Below, one piece after another: positions 1-9,514 of a stretch of DNA of 38,433 nucleotides. The notes below the pieces were generated by a model. The model was not told the DNA's origin. It searched no databases and saw nothing but the letters and a program-made list of their open reading frames with translations. The stretch's first letter is position 1; each line of letters starts with the position of its first letter. The position numbers and the translations under genes are program-made. Origin of the DNA: an uncultured Flavobacteriales bacterium (GTDB lineage: Bacteria > Bacteroidota > Bacteroidia > Flavobacteriales > CAJXXR01); NCBI GenBank assembly GCA_913063375.1, contig CAJXXR010000024.1, positions 1-38,433 of the forward strand. The letters run 5' to 3'.

Positions 1-948
1 GCTACAAGGCAAGAGGCAATTGTAGAGGCTGAACAAATGCTAGAAGTTTATGCTGACTTTGCTGAAGACTTCATGGCTATTCCAGTTATAAAAGGTTTCA
101 AAACTGAATCAGAGCGCTTCGCAGGAGCATTGGAAACCTATTGTATTGAAGCAATGATGCAAGATGGGAAAGCATTACAGGCCGGCACTTCTCACTTCTT
201 AGGTCAAAATTTCGCAAAGGCATTCGACGTGAAATTCCAATCTAAGGAAGGAAAAGTAGAGCATGTTTGGGCTACCTCATGGGGTGTTTCCACTAGATTG
301 ATGGGCGCATTGATCATGACGCATTCTGACGACCATGGATTGGTACTTCCTCCTAAATTGGCTCCATACCAAGTTGTATTCGTTCCTATTTATAAAACGG
401 ATGAGCAATTAGAACAAATTACCGAAAAGGTAAATGAATTATCTGCTCAACTAAGAAGTCAAAATATACGTACTCATTTTGACAAGCGAGATACGCATAA
501 GCCAGGTTGGAAATTTGCAGAATACGAACTAAAAGGTATTCCCGTACGTATTGCTATTGGACCAAAAGACCTAGAGAAAGGAACTGTTGAATTAGCTAGA
601 AGAGATACATTTGAAAAACAATCTGTTGATCAGAATGATGTTCAAAATGTTATTCCAGCAATGCTAGAAAACATTCAGTCTACTTTACTTAATAAAGCAA
701 AAGACTTTAGAGCCGAAAATACGCACAAAGCTGACACCTATGATGAATTTAAAAAGGTCATCAATAGTGAAGAAGGTGGATTTGTTTTAGCGCATTGGGA
801 TGGAACTGCAGAAACAGAGGAGAAAATCAAAGAGGAAACAAAAGCTACTATACGTTGTATCCCTATTGATGCCGTAGAGGAAGAAGGTGTTTGTATTTAC
901 TCTGGTAATCCTTCAAACAAAAGAGTTCTATTTGCTAAAGCTTACTAG
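1..948 (+). CDS. proS: Prolyl-tRNA synthetase, archaeal/eukaryal type, 5'-truncated by window
   Basis: This enzyme charges tRNA-Pro with proline in the cytoplasm. The frame is open from base 1 to the stop at 946-948, so about the last 315 residues are present and the class II catalytic core is only partly visible. [14 protein letters not shown] is the class II active-site region typical of the short archaeal/eukaryal-like ProRS that lacks the bacterial editing insertion. An anticodon-binding domain follows (VVFVPIYKT onward). The chain ends in Tyr (LFAKAY), as is usual for this class. The true start lies outside the window; the Met at base 37 is internal. A bidirectional terminator follows directly. 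Confidence 0.95.
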   Translation, partial: ATRQEAIVEAEQMLEVYADFAEDFMAIPVIKGFKTESERFAGALETYCIEAMMQDGKALQAGTSHFLGQNFAKAFDVKFQSKEGKVEHVWATSWGVSTRLMGALIMTHSDDHGLVLPPKLAPYQVVFVPIYKTDEQLEQITEKVNELSAQLRSQNIRTHFDKRDTHKPGWKFAEYELKGIPVRIAIGPKDLEKGTVELARRDTFEKQSVDQNDVQNVIPAMLENIQSTLLNKAKDFRAENTHKADTYDEFKKVINSEEGGFVLAHWDGTAETEEKIKEETKATIRCIPIDAVEEEGVCIYSGNPSNKRVLFAKAY

Positions 949-970
949 ATCCTTTATTATAAACATAAAA

Positions 971-1000
971 AAAACCGCTAATTTATTTAGCGGTTTTTTT
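971..1000. terminator. Bidirectional intrinsic terminator between proS and hemF
   Basis: The inverted repeat CCGCTAA (975-981) and TTAGCGG (987-993) has a 5-nt loop. It is flanked by an A-run on the left and a T-run on the right, so it can end both proS (+) and the haem operon (-). The hemF stop codon touches its right edge. Confidence 0.9.
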
Positions 1001-1920
1001 TATGATAATTTTATCCAATCTTTTGGATTCTTAAGCACTTGAAGTAAATCATCTTCTGGACTCCCAGACTTTGGATGATGATTATATTCCCATCTCACCT
1101 GCGCCGGTAAGCTCATCAATATAGATTCTATCCTACCGTTGGTCTTCAAACCAAACAAGGTTCCTTTATCATGAATTAAGTTAAATTCAACATATCGTCC
1201 ACGACGGATTTCTTGCCATTCCTTTTGATCCTCTGTAAATTCTTCCAATTTATGTTTTTCAACAATCGGCACATAAGAAGGAATAAAGGATTCCCCAGCA
1301 GCACATGCAAAATTGAATAATTCTTCAGCGGGTAATACTACATCAGGTTTCAGGTAATCATAAAATATACCTCCCAAACCACGCGCTTCATCACGATGTG
1401 AATTATAGAAATACTTGTCGCATGCCATTTTATATTTTGAATAAAAAGAACTATCGTGTTCATCACACATATTCTTTAGGGTAGTGTGAAAATTAACAGC
1501 ATCCTCTTCATCCAAATAATAAGGAGTAAGATCTGTACCACCACCGAACCAAGAACCAGCGATATCACCATTGGCATCATACATCTCAAAGTATCTCCAG
1601 TTGGCATGAACCGTTGGCACCTTAGGACTCTTTGGGTGAATAACGAGAGACAATCCACAAGCAAAAAATTTCGGAGCAGTTACCCCAAAGTGTTTTTGCA
1701 TAGCCTCTGGCAAATCACCGAAAACAACGGATGTATTAACCCCGCCTTTTTCAAATACAGCCCCATCTCGAATGACACGTGTTTTACCACCGCCACCGCC
1801 ATCACGTTTCCAAAGATCTTCTTCAAACTTTCCTTTTCCATCTACTTTCTCTAAGGCTGCACAAATTTTATCCTGCAACTGAAGAATATGGGCTTGGAAT
1901 TTCTCTTTCACATCCTGCAT
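1000..1920 (-). CDS. hemF: Oxygen-dependent coproporphyrinogen III oxidase
   Basis: HemF oxidatively decarboxylates coproporphyrinogen III to protoporphyrinogen IX using O2. The 306-aa length is normal. Family signatures are visible: HANWRYFEM (substrate region), WFGGGTDLTPYY (around residues 124-135) and GLGGIFYDYL. It is the last gene of the haem operon; its ATG lies 4 bp after the hemE stop, implying translational coupling. The oxygen-dependent form suggests aerobic life, although an anaerobic HemN/HemW elsewhere cannot be excluded. Confidence 0.96.
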   Translation of the reverse strand: MQDVKEKFQAHILQLQDKICAALEKVDGKGKFEEDLWKRDGGGGGKTRVIRDGAVFEKGGVNTSVVFGDLPEAMQKHFGVTAPKFFACGLSLVIHPKSPKVPTVHANWRYFEMYDANGDIAGSWFGGGTDLTPYYLDEEDAVNFHTTLKNMCDEHDSSFYSKYKMACDKYFYNSHRDEARGLGGIFYDYLKPDVVLPAEELFNFACAAGESFIPSYVPIVEKHKLEEFTEDQKEWQEIRRGRYVEFNLIHDKGTLFGLKTNGRIESILMSLPAQVRWEYNHHPKSGSPEDDLLQVLKNPKDWIKLS

Positions 1921-1924
1921 AGCA

Positions 1925-2962
1925 CTATTCTGCTCTATAGGTTTTCACTGTATTAACAAATGCTTTAGCATGTTCTACAGGAACAGACGGTAAGATTCCA
2001 TGTCCTAAATTCACAACATATTTATCCTTTCCGAAAGCATCGATCATTTTCTTTGTTTCTCTTTCTATTACTTCAATAGGAGCGTGTAGCATACTAGGGT
2101 CAAAATTACCTTGAACGGTCTTCTCTGATCCTATTTGTTCTCTTGCAAAACCAGGCTTACAATTCCAATCCACACCTACGGCATTTGCTCCAGTAGCCGC
2201 CAATTCTTTCAATGCAAACCATGCTCCTTTTGCAAATACAACTGAAGGAACCTCTGTGCATTCCGCCATGATCTGCTTTAAATATGGATATGAAAATTCC
2301 ATGAAAGCATCAGGACCTAATAATCCAGCCCAAGAATCAAAAAGTTGAAATGCTTGAGCACCTGCTTTTATTTGAGCCTTCATATACGAAATTGTAATAT
2401 CCGTGATTTTTTGAAGTAAAAGGTGAGCAGCTTCTGGTTGACTAAAACAGAAACTTTTTGCCTCTGAAAAATCTTTAGATCCTTTACCTTGTACCATATA
2501 GCACAATAAGGTAAATGGAGCGCCAGCAAAACCAATTAAAGGGACTTCCCCTTTAAGGTCCATTCTTGTTTGCTGAATACCTTTCATAACATAATCCAAG
2601 GCTACTTCAACATCTGGAATTTCTATTGCCTGAACATCTTCCAATGTCTTTACCGTTCTAGGTAAAAGTGGTCCAACACCTGGAATCATCTGCACTTCAA
2701 AACCTAGAGCTTCTGGTACAACTAATATATCCGAAAATAAAATTGCTGCATCAACACCTACTTGCCATACTGGCATAGTGGTTATTTCCGAAACCAATTT
2801 TGGATTCTTACATCTTTCAAAAAATGTGTACTTCTCACGAAGCACTCTATAGTCTGGTAAAAATCTTCCTGCTTGACGCATCATCCATACCGGAGGACGT
2901 TCAACCTCTTCTCCACGTAATGCTCTTAAGAGCAAATCATTTTTTAATTCTGGAAATTCCAT
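1925..2962 (-). CDS. hemE: Uroporphyrinogen decarboxylase
   Basis: HemE removes four carboxyl groups from uroporphyrinogen III to give coproporphyrinogen III. The signature RPPVWMMRQAGRFLPDYR lies near the N-terminus, and the length of about 345 aa is standard. The frame also offers a TTG two codons upstream (2968). I chose the ATG at 2962, which begins MEFPELKND and fits the family better. The start lies inside the 3' end of hemD (26-bp overlap), so the two are probably translationally coupled. Confidence 0.95.
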   Translation of the reverse strand: MEFPELKNDLLLRALRGEEVERPPVWMMRQAGRFLPDYRVLREKYTFFERCKNPKLVSEITTMPVWQVGVDAAILFSDILVVPEALGFEVQMIPGVGPLLPRTVKTLEDVQAIEIPDVEVALDYVMKGIQQTRMDLKGEVPLIGFAGAPFTLLCYMVQGKGSKDFSEAKSFCFSQPEAAHLLLQKITDITISYMKAQIKAGAQAFQLFDSWAGLLGPDAFMEFSYPYLKQIMAECTEVPSVVFAKGAWFALKELAATGANAVGVDWNCKPGFAREQIGSEKTVQGNFDPSMLHAPIEVIERETKKMIDAFGKDKYVVNLGHGILPSVPVEHAKAFVNTVKTYRAE

Positions 2963-3647
2963 TCTCAAGTTCTAAATGTCTTTTCAGACGATCTAACATA
3001 TTTTCAAATCCAGGTAATACTGGATAAATAATCTTTTCAACACCTTTTTCTTCAAGTGCTAAGGCTGTTGTAGCTCCAATACTCAAAGCTAGGTAATCTT
3101 GCTTCCAAGTGTTTGCCTCAAAATAGCTAGTTACTGCACTGGGACTGAAGAAACAAATAACATCATAATCCTCCTTCAGTTCAATAGCTATAAGGCTTGT
3201 AGCATACACTTCAAAAACATTCACCTTAATACCCTGTTCAGCTAATAGTTGAGGAATCTCAGGGCGATGCAAATTACCACAAAAGAAATTTATTTCCACA
3301 TATTTTCTCAACAAGATTTCCTTTGCTAAAATCGCAGAGGAGGCTTGGGAAGCAATGTGAATATTATCTACCTTTTCCCATAAAGGAAGGGCTGTCCTTT
3401 TGCTAATTGCCCATAATTCTTTTATAGGATATGGGAATTTTTCTGCAATCCAATCACTGGATCGTAAACTGGATACCACTGCCGGTAAATCGTTATCAAC
3501 ACCTTGTTCATACTTATCAACAAACTGTTGATAACTTATCAACGACGTGTTAATTAAAGCAACCTCATTCACCACATCAAAAACACCAAAAGACTCTATA
3601 AGAGCCTTTTGCGAATTTAATAATGATTTTGTGAACAATATTCTCAT
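2937..3647 (-). CDS. hemD: Uroporphyrinogen-III synthase
   Basis: HemD closes hydroxymethylbilane to the asymmetric uroporphyrinogen III. The sequence of this family is poorly conserved. The call rests on the position between hemC and hemE, the 236-aa length, and the C-terminal region CFFSPSAVTSYF...LSIGATTALALEEKG, which is typical of HemD (FTSPSAV...IGxxTAxAL). The ATG start lies 22 bp after the hemC stop. The 3' end overlaps hemE. Confidence 0.9.
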   Translation of the reverse strand: MRILFTKSLLNSQKALIESFGVFDVVNEVALINTSLISYQQFVDKYEQGVDNDLPAVVSSLRSSDWIAEKFPYPIKELWAISKRTALPLWEKVDNIHIASQASSAILAKEILLRKYVEINFFCGNLHRPEIPQLLAEQGIKVNVFEVYATSLIAIELKEDYDVICFFSPSAVTSYFEANTWKQDYLALSIGATTALALEEKGVEKIIYPVLPGFENMLDRLKRHLELENGISRIKK

Positions 3648-3669
3648 TGTTGATAACTATGTTAAAAAC

Positions 3670-4590
3670 CTAATGTAGTCTTTTTTGAGTAGGTAAATCA
3701 TCCAGAATAGCTGCAGCTCCTTTTCTTAAGGCTTCTTTGGCTGCTATTTCTACCAAGTTCAAACTTTCATCATAATTAGACGTTAACTTTAACCTAATTT
3801 CATCAGCACCATCAATTCTCGATAAAACAGCTTCAAAATGCACTTTACCATCCTTAATTTCAGCTAATGCACCGATAGGCGCAGAACAACCACCATTAAG
3901 CGCATGTAAAAATCCACGCTCAATATTTACACATCTAGCAGTTTCCTCGTGATTCAGTTTTGATAAGATAGCTCTTACTGTATGATCTTCTTCTCTACAA
4001 ACTATTGCAATAGCACCTTGACCTGGAGCAGGTATCATCCAATCCAAATATACTGCAATCTCATGATGTAAATCCATACGCTCTAATCCTGCGGCGGCAA
4101 AAATTGCAGCATCCCAATCACTAGCGCGCAATTTTTTTATTCTGGTTTGAACATTTCCACGGATATCCGTAGTATCATGACTTCCAAAATGATTTAACCA
4201 CTGAGCTCTTCTACGATTACTACTTGTTGCAATTATACCCGGATAATCTTCCTTCGATAAAAACTCAGTATCTTTTCTTACGACCAATGCATCTCGCCAG
4301 TTAGCTCTTTCCAAGATAGCTACAACGATCAAACCTTCCGGCATCACTGTTGGAATATCTTTTAATGAATGTACGGCTAAATCTGCTTCTCCAGCAAATA
4401 ATGCATCATCCAAAGCTTTGGTAAAAACACCTTTACCTCCCATAAGCGGAAGAGGAGTGTCCAACACCTTATCTCCTTCTGATATTATTTCCAACAAAGA
4501 AGTTTCTTGCCCTTCATCAAGCAATAATCTCTGAACCAATTTTGTTTGCCAAAGAGCCAGCATACTCTTACGAGTCCCTATTCGAAGCAT
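3670..4590 (-). CDS. hemC: Hydroxymethylbilane synthase (porphobilinogen deaminase)
   Basis: HemC polymerises four porphobilinogen units to hydroxymethylbilane. The N-terminal RIGTRKSMLALWQ is typical. The dipyrromethane cofactor Cys is seen as C235 in LNGGCSAPIGA, and the catalytic loop as LAVHSLKDIPT (71-81). At 306 aa it is the normal length. Its ATG is 4 bp after the hemA stop. Confidence 0.97.
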   Translation of the reverse strand: MLRIGTRKSMLALWQTKLVQRLLLDEGQETSLLEIISEGDKVLDTPLPLMGGKGVFTKALDDALFAGEADLAVHSLKDIPTVMPEGLIVVAILERANWRDALVVRKDTEFLSKEDYPGIIATSSNRRRAQWLNHFGSHDTTDIRGNVQTRIKKLRASDWDAAIFAAAGLERMDLHHEIAVYLDWMIPAPGQGAIAIVCREEDHTVRAILSKLNHEETARCVNIERGFLHALNGGCSAPIGALAEIKDGKVHFEAVLSRIDGADEIRLKLTSNYDESLNLVEIAAKEALRKGAAAILDDLPTQKRLH

Positions 4591-4594
4591 TTAT

Positions 4595-5854
4595 TTAATG
4601 TATTTTTTTTGGATCTTGAAGTTGGAACATACCTTTTACGATATCTACTATTTCCTCATCGGTTCTATAACGACTCTTCAAGTATTCAATAGTTTGGTTT
4701 ACAATTTTATTGACTACACTCTTTGACAAGACATCCGCTTTTTGAAGCTCCTCTGCACTCAACCTAAATTGTTGCTGTTGAACCTCTGTCTCTCTAATTC
4801 CATGTAACTTATTTCTAAGATTCATAATCACGGGAGACAGTTCCCTCATTTTCAACCAATCATAAAATTCATATCTATGAAGGTTAATGATAGTACGCAC
4901 TTTAGGGATATTCTTTTTACGCATAGATAGTGTAGAATCCTGAATGGCACTTAACGCATCCATTTCAACAAGGTCTACATCAGCCATATCCCCGATAGTA
5001 ACATCAATATTTCGTGGAATAGAAAGATCTAATAAAACTTTTGGACGATTATTTCCATTTAAGTGATCAGCTTTAAGTGTTGCATGCTGAGCACCAGTAG
5101 CAACAATTACAATGTCAGCCTTTTTAACTTCTTCACCTAGATCGGAAATATCTGAAACCCTTAGATTATTCATTCGAAGTGCTAGCTTATCTGCTTTTGC
5201 CCTTGTTCTATTAATAATCGTAATTGGTCCAGTCTTGTAATTTTCGTATAGATTCTTAAGGGTAGTTTCCCCTATATCACCCATACCAAAAAGGAGCATA
5301 TTTTTATTCGACAGATCGGGAATTCGTTCCTTCACATACAATACCGCAGCATGTGCGATAGATGCAGGTCCGCTATTGATTTCTGTATCTGTTACAACGT
5401 TTTTATAACACTGCAATACAAACTGCATCAGTCGATGCATATAGAAATCAATTAAATCAAGCTTTCCAGCAGCTTTAACCGAAGCCTTTACTTGGTGAAC
5501 AATTTGTAAATCCCCAAGAATCATGGAATCTAATCCCATGCATAATTCAAAGAGGTGATCCACTGCTTCATGACCCCTTCTTACGAAAGCATATCTATGA
5601 AACATTTCTTCATCCGTACCAGTCATTTTGATAAAGAACTCTATTAGGGTATCTATATCTTCTACTCTGGCAAAAAACTGAGTTCTGTTGCAGGTTGAAA
5701 GCACAAATAGATACTCAACACCATTTTCTTTGGCGGTTGAATATATCTCCTGCTGATGCTCTTGAGAAATAGAATATTTCTCTCTTACATCTAGCGGTGC
5801 ATTCCAGTGGCTAATACCCACAACAACAAATTGATAAGAATCTTGATTCTCCAC
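4595..5854 (-). CDS. hemA: Glutamyl-tRNA reductase
   Basis: HemA reduces glutamyl-tRNA to glutamate-1-semialdehyde with NADPH, the first committed step of C5 haem synthesis. The nucleophile is C55 in LSTCNRTQFF. A Rossmann NADPH domain follows (LLFGMGDIGE), then a C-terminal dimerisation helix. The start appears to be GTG (5852-5854): an in-frame stop lies a few codons upstream and no early Met is available. It is the first gene of the five-gene operon. A TATTTTTG -7 box lies 25 bp upstream. Confidence 0.95.
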   Translation of the reverse strand: MENQDSYQFVVVGISHWNAPLDVREKYSISQEHQQEIYSTAKENGVEYLFVLSTCNRTQFFARVEDIDTLIEFFIKMTGTDEEMFHRYAFVRRGHEAVDHLFELCMGLDSMILGDLQIVHQVKASVKAAGKLDLIDFYMHRLMQFVLQCYKNVVTDTEINSGPASIAHAAVLYVKERIPDLSNKNMLLFGMGDIGETTLKNLYENYKTGPITIINRTRAKADKLALRMNNLRVSDISDLGEEVKKADIVIVATGAQHATLKADHLNGNNRPKVLLDLSIPRNIDVTIGDMADVDLVEMDALSAIQDSTLSMRKKNIPKVRTIINLHRYEFYDWLKMRELSPVIMNLRNKLHGIRETEVQQQQFRLSAEELQKADVLSKSVVNKIVNQTIEYLKSRYRTDEEIVDIVKGMFQLQDPKKIH

Positions 5855-5879
5855 GTATCTGTTTTTCTAGTCCTATTGG

Positions 5880-5887
5880 CAAAAATA
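5880..5887 (-). promoter_or_regulatory. Bacteroidota -7 box for the haem operon
   Basis: TATTTTTG on the minus strand matches TAnnTTTG and lies 25 bp before the hemA GTG, giving a short leader. No well-spaced -33 TTG is obvious. Confidence 0.55.
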
Positions 5888-5997
5888 CATTTATAATTGC
5901 AATATTAAGACATCTCCAAAAAGTAAAATATGAGTTTAATCAGACTAAATCATAAGCATGATCACCTTATTTTCTCATTTCATTCTAAGCCAACAGC

Positions 5998-6672
5998 TTA
6001 TAATTCTATTAAATTCAGTAGTTTATTCTCATATTCTATTCGAAATCTCTTAGTTCCTTCTTGAATTATTGTTTTAAAATTTTCAGCAAGCGCCAATGTT
6101 TTCGTTGGGAACCAGAAACGTTTTTTACTATCGACTAATATAAACAAACCCAACTCATCCCCTGCCGCACAAAAACTCACCATGGAACCATAATAAAAGG
6201 GTATTCCACAAACCTTCTTCAACTTAAAGAATATCTCTTCTATATTATCACAAGATAAGCCTATTTCACTCACGCATTGAATACTAGACCCGTCAAAGCC
6301 TCCACTCCCCTGAATGTTTAAGTTTTTCCTAGCAATAAATTCAATTATATTCCCATTGTAATCTAAAGAATAAATTGCCTTTGCATTCCAATCGCTAAAA
6401 TCAACTATTGACTTCCCTAAATAGGGCAATACCATAGATCTTTCAGACAACCAATTTAAGACTTCATTTTCCATATTTGAAGGAATATTCATTGCAAAAT
6501 GATAGGGACAAACTTCCTTCTTCCTATACTCAAAAGTCAATTTTGTGCTTCCCAATTCAAATTGAATTGATATTAAATCTTGATGAATTATTGGAATCCC
6601 TAGCACCTTTGCGTAAAAGTCCTTCACTTTTAAAAGATCATTCGAATACAATACCAACTCATTAATTATCAT
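5998..6672 (-). CDS. VOC (glyoxalase/dioxygenase) superfamily protein, two half-domains
   Basis: The N-terminal MIINELVLYSNDLLKVKDFYAKVLG is the classic first beta-alpha unit of vicinal-oxygen-chelate proteins. A weaker second repeat begins near residue 130 (VSEIGLSCDNIEEIFFKLK). At 224 aa it could form a complete metal-binding barrel in one chain. The usual His/Glu metal ligands are not obvious; the strand that often carries the first His reads ELVLYS. Substrate is unknown: candidates are glyoxalase-like, dioxygenase-like, or a binding protein without catalysis. It lies between arsC and hemA, with about 140 bp before the hemA start, and looks monocistronic. Confidence 0.75.
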   Translation of the reverse strand: MIINELVLYSNDLLKVKDFYAKVLGIPIIHQDLISIQFELGSTKLTFEYRKKEVCPYHFAMNIPSNMENEVLNWLSERSMVLPYLGKSIVDFSDWNAKAIYSLDYNGNIIEFIARKNLNIQGSGGFDGSSIQCVSEIGLSCDNIEEIFFKLKKVCGIPFYYGSMVSFCAAGDELGLFILVDSKKRFWFPTKTLALAENFKTIIQEGTKRFRIEYENKLLNLIEL

Positions 6673-6710
6673 AACTATAAGTTAACGAAAGTCAGAATAT
6701 AAATCATAAA

Positions 6711-6743
6711 AAAAGCTGTTTAAGTTAAACTTAAACAGCTTTT
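6711..6743 (-). terminator. Intrinsic terminator after arsC
   Basis: A perfect 14-bp stem (6711-6724 with 6730-6743, loop TTAAA) is followed on the minus strand by a T-run. It closes the prfB-arsC unit. Confidence 0.88.
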
Positions 6744-6760
6744 GAATAATCAATTACTAC

Positions 6761-7099
6761 TTACAGCAGCTCTATTACATTTTCAGGAGGTCTTCCTAAA
6801 ACAGCCTTATTATCTTTTACCACAATTGGTCTTTCGATCAATTTAGGGTTGGCCACCATAGCTTCAATCCACTCATCATCTGATAATTCCTTTCCTTTAA
6901 AACTTTCCTTAAAGATTGCTTCTCCTTTTCGAATCAACTGGGATGGTTTAATTCCCAATTTAGAAATGATAGCTGCTAATTCTTCCTTTGTTGGAACTTC
7001 TTCCAAATATTTAATCACTTCAACAGACACTCCTCTTTCCTCAATCAATTGTAAGGTCTGTCTACTTTTACTGCATCTTGGGTTATGATATATTTTCAT
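6761..7099 (-). CDS. arsC: ArsC-family (thioredoxin-fold, glutaredoxin-linked) arsenate reductase
   Basis: The N-terminal KIYHNPRCSKSRQTL carries the catalytic Cys of the ArsC/Spx/YffB family. The C-terminal NPKLIERPIVVKDNKAVLGRPPE has the Arg-Pro region typical of ArsC. I start at the ATG at 7097-7099, giving 112 aa, the usual length. A longer frame to 7144 overlaps prfB and adds 15 residues unlike the family. It follows prfB by 16 bp and shares its terminator. No arsenite efflux gene or ArsR regulator is nearby, so it may act as a general thiol reductase rather than in a dedicated arsenic operon. Confidence 0.85.
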   Translation of the reverse strand: MKIYHNPRCSKSRQTLQLIEERGVSVEVIKYLEEVPTKEELAAIISKLGIKPSQLIRKGEAIFKESFKGKELSDDEWIEAMVANPKLIERPIVVKDNKAVLGRPPENVIELL

Positions 7100-7115
7100 C
7101 TTAGCCGTTTTATTT

Positions 7116-8228
7116 TTACAGGTTATCGTCTTCATCATGAGCACTTTCTCCCTGCGCCATCAAATACGCTTTTAAGAAGGTGTCTATATCGCCGTTCATT
7201 ACAGCTTCGACATTGGTGCTTTCCGTCCCTGTTCGAACGTCTTTAACAAGCTTGTAGGGATGCATTACATAATTTCTAATCTGAGATCCCCATTCAATTT
7301 TTTTCTTTCCAGCTTCAATTTCAGCACGTTTCTCCAATTTTGCTGCCATCTCCATCTCATATAACTGAGACTTCAATAATTGCATAGCTTTCTCCTTATT
7401 TCCCAACTGAGATCTAGTCTCGGTATTTTCTATTATAATTCCACTAGGCTTATGTTTTAAACGAACCCCTGTTTCAACTTTATTTACGTTTTGACCACCA
7501 GCTCCACCTGAACGGAAGGTATCCCATTCAATATCAGCTGAACCAACTTTAATCTCGATAGTATTATCTACCAAAGGGTAAACATAAACAGATGCAAAAG
7601 AAGTATGCCTTTTAGCATTGGAATCAAAGGGTGAAATCCGAACCAATCTATGCACTCCATTTTCTCCTTTCAAATAGCCAAATGCATATTCCCCATCAAA
7701 CTCAAGTGTCACTGTTTTTATACCAGTAACATCTCCTTCCTGCATGTTGAGCTCTTTAATTTTCACACCATTCCGATCTCCCCACATCATATACATCCGC
7801 ATGAGCATTATAGCCCAATCACAGCTCTCCGTACCTCCAGCACCGGCAGTTATTTGGACAACAGCAGAAAGGGCATCCTCTTCATTAGATAGCATATTTT
7901 TAAACTCTAAATCATCAATCTGTTGTTGACATTTAGCATATTTCTTATCCAACTCTTCTTCTTCAACTTCCCCCTCTTTATAAAACTCAAACAGGATCTG
8001 AACCTCCTCTAGGCCTTCAACGATTTCCTCGTATGACTTCACCCAGTTTTTTAACCCTTTAATCTTTTTCAGGATTACTTCGGCCTTTTTATTATTGGAC
8101 CAAAAATCTGGATCTTGAGTTTTTTCTTCTTCCTGACCAATTTGACGAAGCTTCTCTTTAATCCTTAGATAGGATTTAAGATCAGCAATTCGAACAGCCA
8201 TTTTTTCTATATTATCTTGAGTAGCCAT
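7116..8228 (-). CDS. prfB: Peptide chain release factor 2
   Basis: RF2 recognises UGA and UAA and triggers peptide release. The GGQ catalytic motif is at residues 244-246 ([15 protein letters not shown]). The stop-codon reading SPF tripeptide is at 199-201 (RISPFDSN), which separates it from RF1. At 370 aa it is full length. The frame is continuous through the region (residues 18-26, DLKSYLRIK) where many bacteria have the CTTTGA programmed +1 frameshift; that site is absent here. Expression is therefore not autoregulated by that mechanism. arsC follows. Confidence 0.95.
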   Translation of the reverse strand: MATQDNIEKMAVRIADLKSYLRIKEKLRQIGQEEEKTQDPDFWSNNKKAEVILKKIKGLKNWVKSYEEIVEGLEEVQILFEFYKEGEVEEEELDKKYAKCQQQIDDLEFKNMLSNEEDALSAVVQITAGAGGTESCDWAIMLMRMYMMWGDRNGVKIKELNMQEGDVTGIKTVTLEFDGEYAFGYLKGENGVHRLVRISPFDSNAKRHTSFASVYVYPLVDNTIEIKVGSADIEWDTFRSGGAGGQNVNKVETGVRLKHKPSGIIIENTETRSQLGNKEKAMQLLKSQLYEMEMAAKLEKRAEIEAGKKKIEWGSQIRNYVMHPYKLVKDVRTGTESTNVEAVMNGDIDTFLKAYLMAQGESAHDEDDNL

Positions 8229-8309
8229 ATATACTAAGCCTTACCACTAGAGGGTAGCTATTTAATCATTAACAAATTCAATAAAGCCAATGGATAGGCT
8301 TTAATTGTT

Positions 8310-9512
8310 TTAAGATAATTTAATTTTTCGAATGGCAAAATAGGAAGTGATAGTTCCTAGACTTAATACCAATGAAAAGATAAGTACTATATCAAACCAT
8401 CTAATTTCTACCGGATAAGGAATAGCCCCTACATTGGTTGGCATGCTGATAAAGTTGAAATTCATCTGAAAATAACAAACCAACAAGCCCATACAAAGTC
8501 CTATTACAGCACCATAACCATTTATTAGCAATGCTTCATAGCCAAATATTGCTTTCACTTTATCTAGGTTAACCCCCATAGCGTAAAGCGTATTTAGATT
8601 GGCTTGTTTTTCAATTATCAACAATGTTAATGAGCCAATCATATTGAAAATAGATATCAATAATATCAGAATAAAGATCAAATTGATCATCAATCTTTCC
8701 AACTTTATAAAGCTATCAATTTCTGGATGCTGACCAATCCTATTCAAAACGGTATAGCCAGTACCTAATCCCAGAGCTAAAGCTTCTATTACCTCATTTT
8801 CGTCGGCGTCGGGTTTTAATTTAATCTCAATTGCACTGATAGCGGCCTCCCGCTCCATTAGCTTTTCTACATATGATATCTCACATATACCGTATTGACT
8901 ATCATATTCATGACCTGTCAAAAAAGTTCCTTCCAGAAAAAATTTCTGACGATGAAAAGCCTTTCTAGCATCCAAGAAGGTTTTCTTAGATACTTTAGGT
9001 ATCCAAATCTCAGGGTATTGCATAAAATCACCTGCAGCAATCTGCAACCTATTTGCAATTCCCAACCCTAGAAACAACTTAGCTGTTCCATCTTCTGTTG
9101 GAGAAAAGTTACCAGATGCAATATGCTTGCCTAAATCTGATACCTTCACAAAATTAGAGTCTACGCCTTTCAGGGTAATGATCAAATTCCTTTCTCCAGA
9201 CTTTATCAATGCTTTTTCTTCTAAAACTTTAGAAAACATTTCTATACCAGCTTGTGAATTTAATTGCTCACTCAGCTGATCATTCCAAGTGAAAAACTTA
9301 GACTCCGAGGAGACAATTTTCACCTCTGGATCGAAATTATCTGTAAAGGAATAAATCAAGGATTCCATTCCATTGAAGGCTGACAGCACTATAACCATTG
9401 CCATTGCCACAACAGAAATAGCAACAACAGAAATACCTGTAATAATATTTACAGCATTTCTATTTGATCTTGAGAATAGATATCGTCTAGCTATGAAAAA
9501 TGGAAAATTCAA
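8310..9512 (-). CDS. LolC/LolE-type ABC transporter permease (FtsX/MacB fold)
   Basis: This inner-membrane permease has the lipoprotein-release/MacB architecture. One N-terminal membrane helix (about 20-45) is followed by a periplasmic core domain (about 50-260). Three C-terminal helices then carry an FtsX domain (about 270-395). The start MNFPFFIARRYLFS matches the family, but the codon is TTG (9510-9512), placed 2 bp after the rbfA stop, so translation is probably coupled. No ATPase partner (LolD) is adjacent. The role is inferred: lipoprotein sorting to the outer membrane, or antimicrobial export. Confidence 0.85.
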   Translation of the reverse strand: MNFPFFIARRYLFSRSNRNAVNIITGISVVAISVVAMAMVIVLSAFNGMESLIYSFTDNFDPEVKIVSSESKFFTWNDQLSEQLNSQAGIEMFSKVLEEKALIKSGERNLIITLKGVDSNFVKVSDLGKHIASGNFSPTEDGTAKLFLGLGIANRLQIAAGDFMQYPEIWIPKVSKKTFLDARKAFHRQKFFLEGTFLTGHEYDSQYGICEISYVEKLMEREAAISAIEIKLKPDADENEVIEALALGLGTGYTVLNRIGQHPEIDSFIKLERLMINLIFILILLISIFNMIGSLTLLIIEKQANLNTLYAMGVNLDKVKAIFGYEALLINGYGAVIGLCMGLLVCYFQMNFNFISMPTNVGAIPYPVEIRWFDIVLIFSLVLSLGTITSYFAIRKIKLS

Positions 9513-9514
9513 TA

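Noticed and set aside
7100..7144. Longer arsC start
   Set aside because: It would overlap prfB and add residues not found in the ArsC family.
8283..8302. Terminator between the permease and prfB genes (AAAGCC/GGCTTT)
   Set aside because: The stem is only 6 bp with an 8-nt loop and no T-run follows on the minus strand, so readthrough into prfB is likely.
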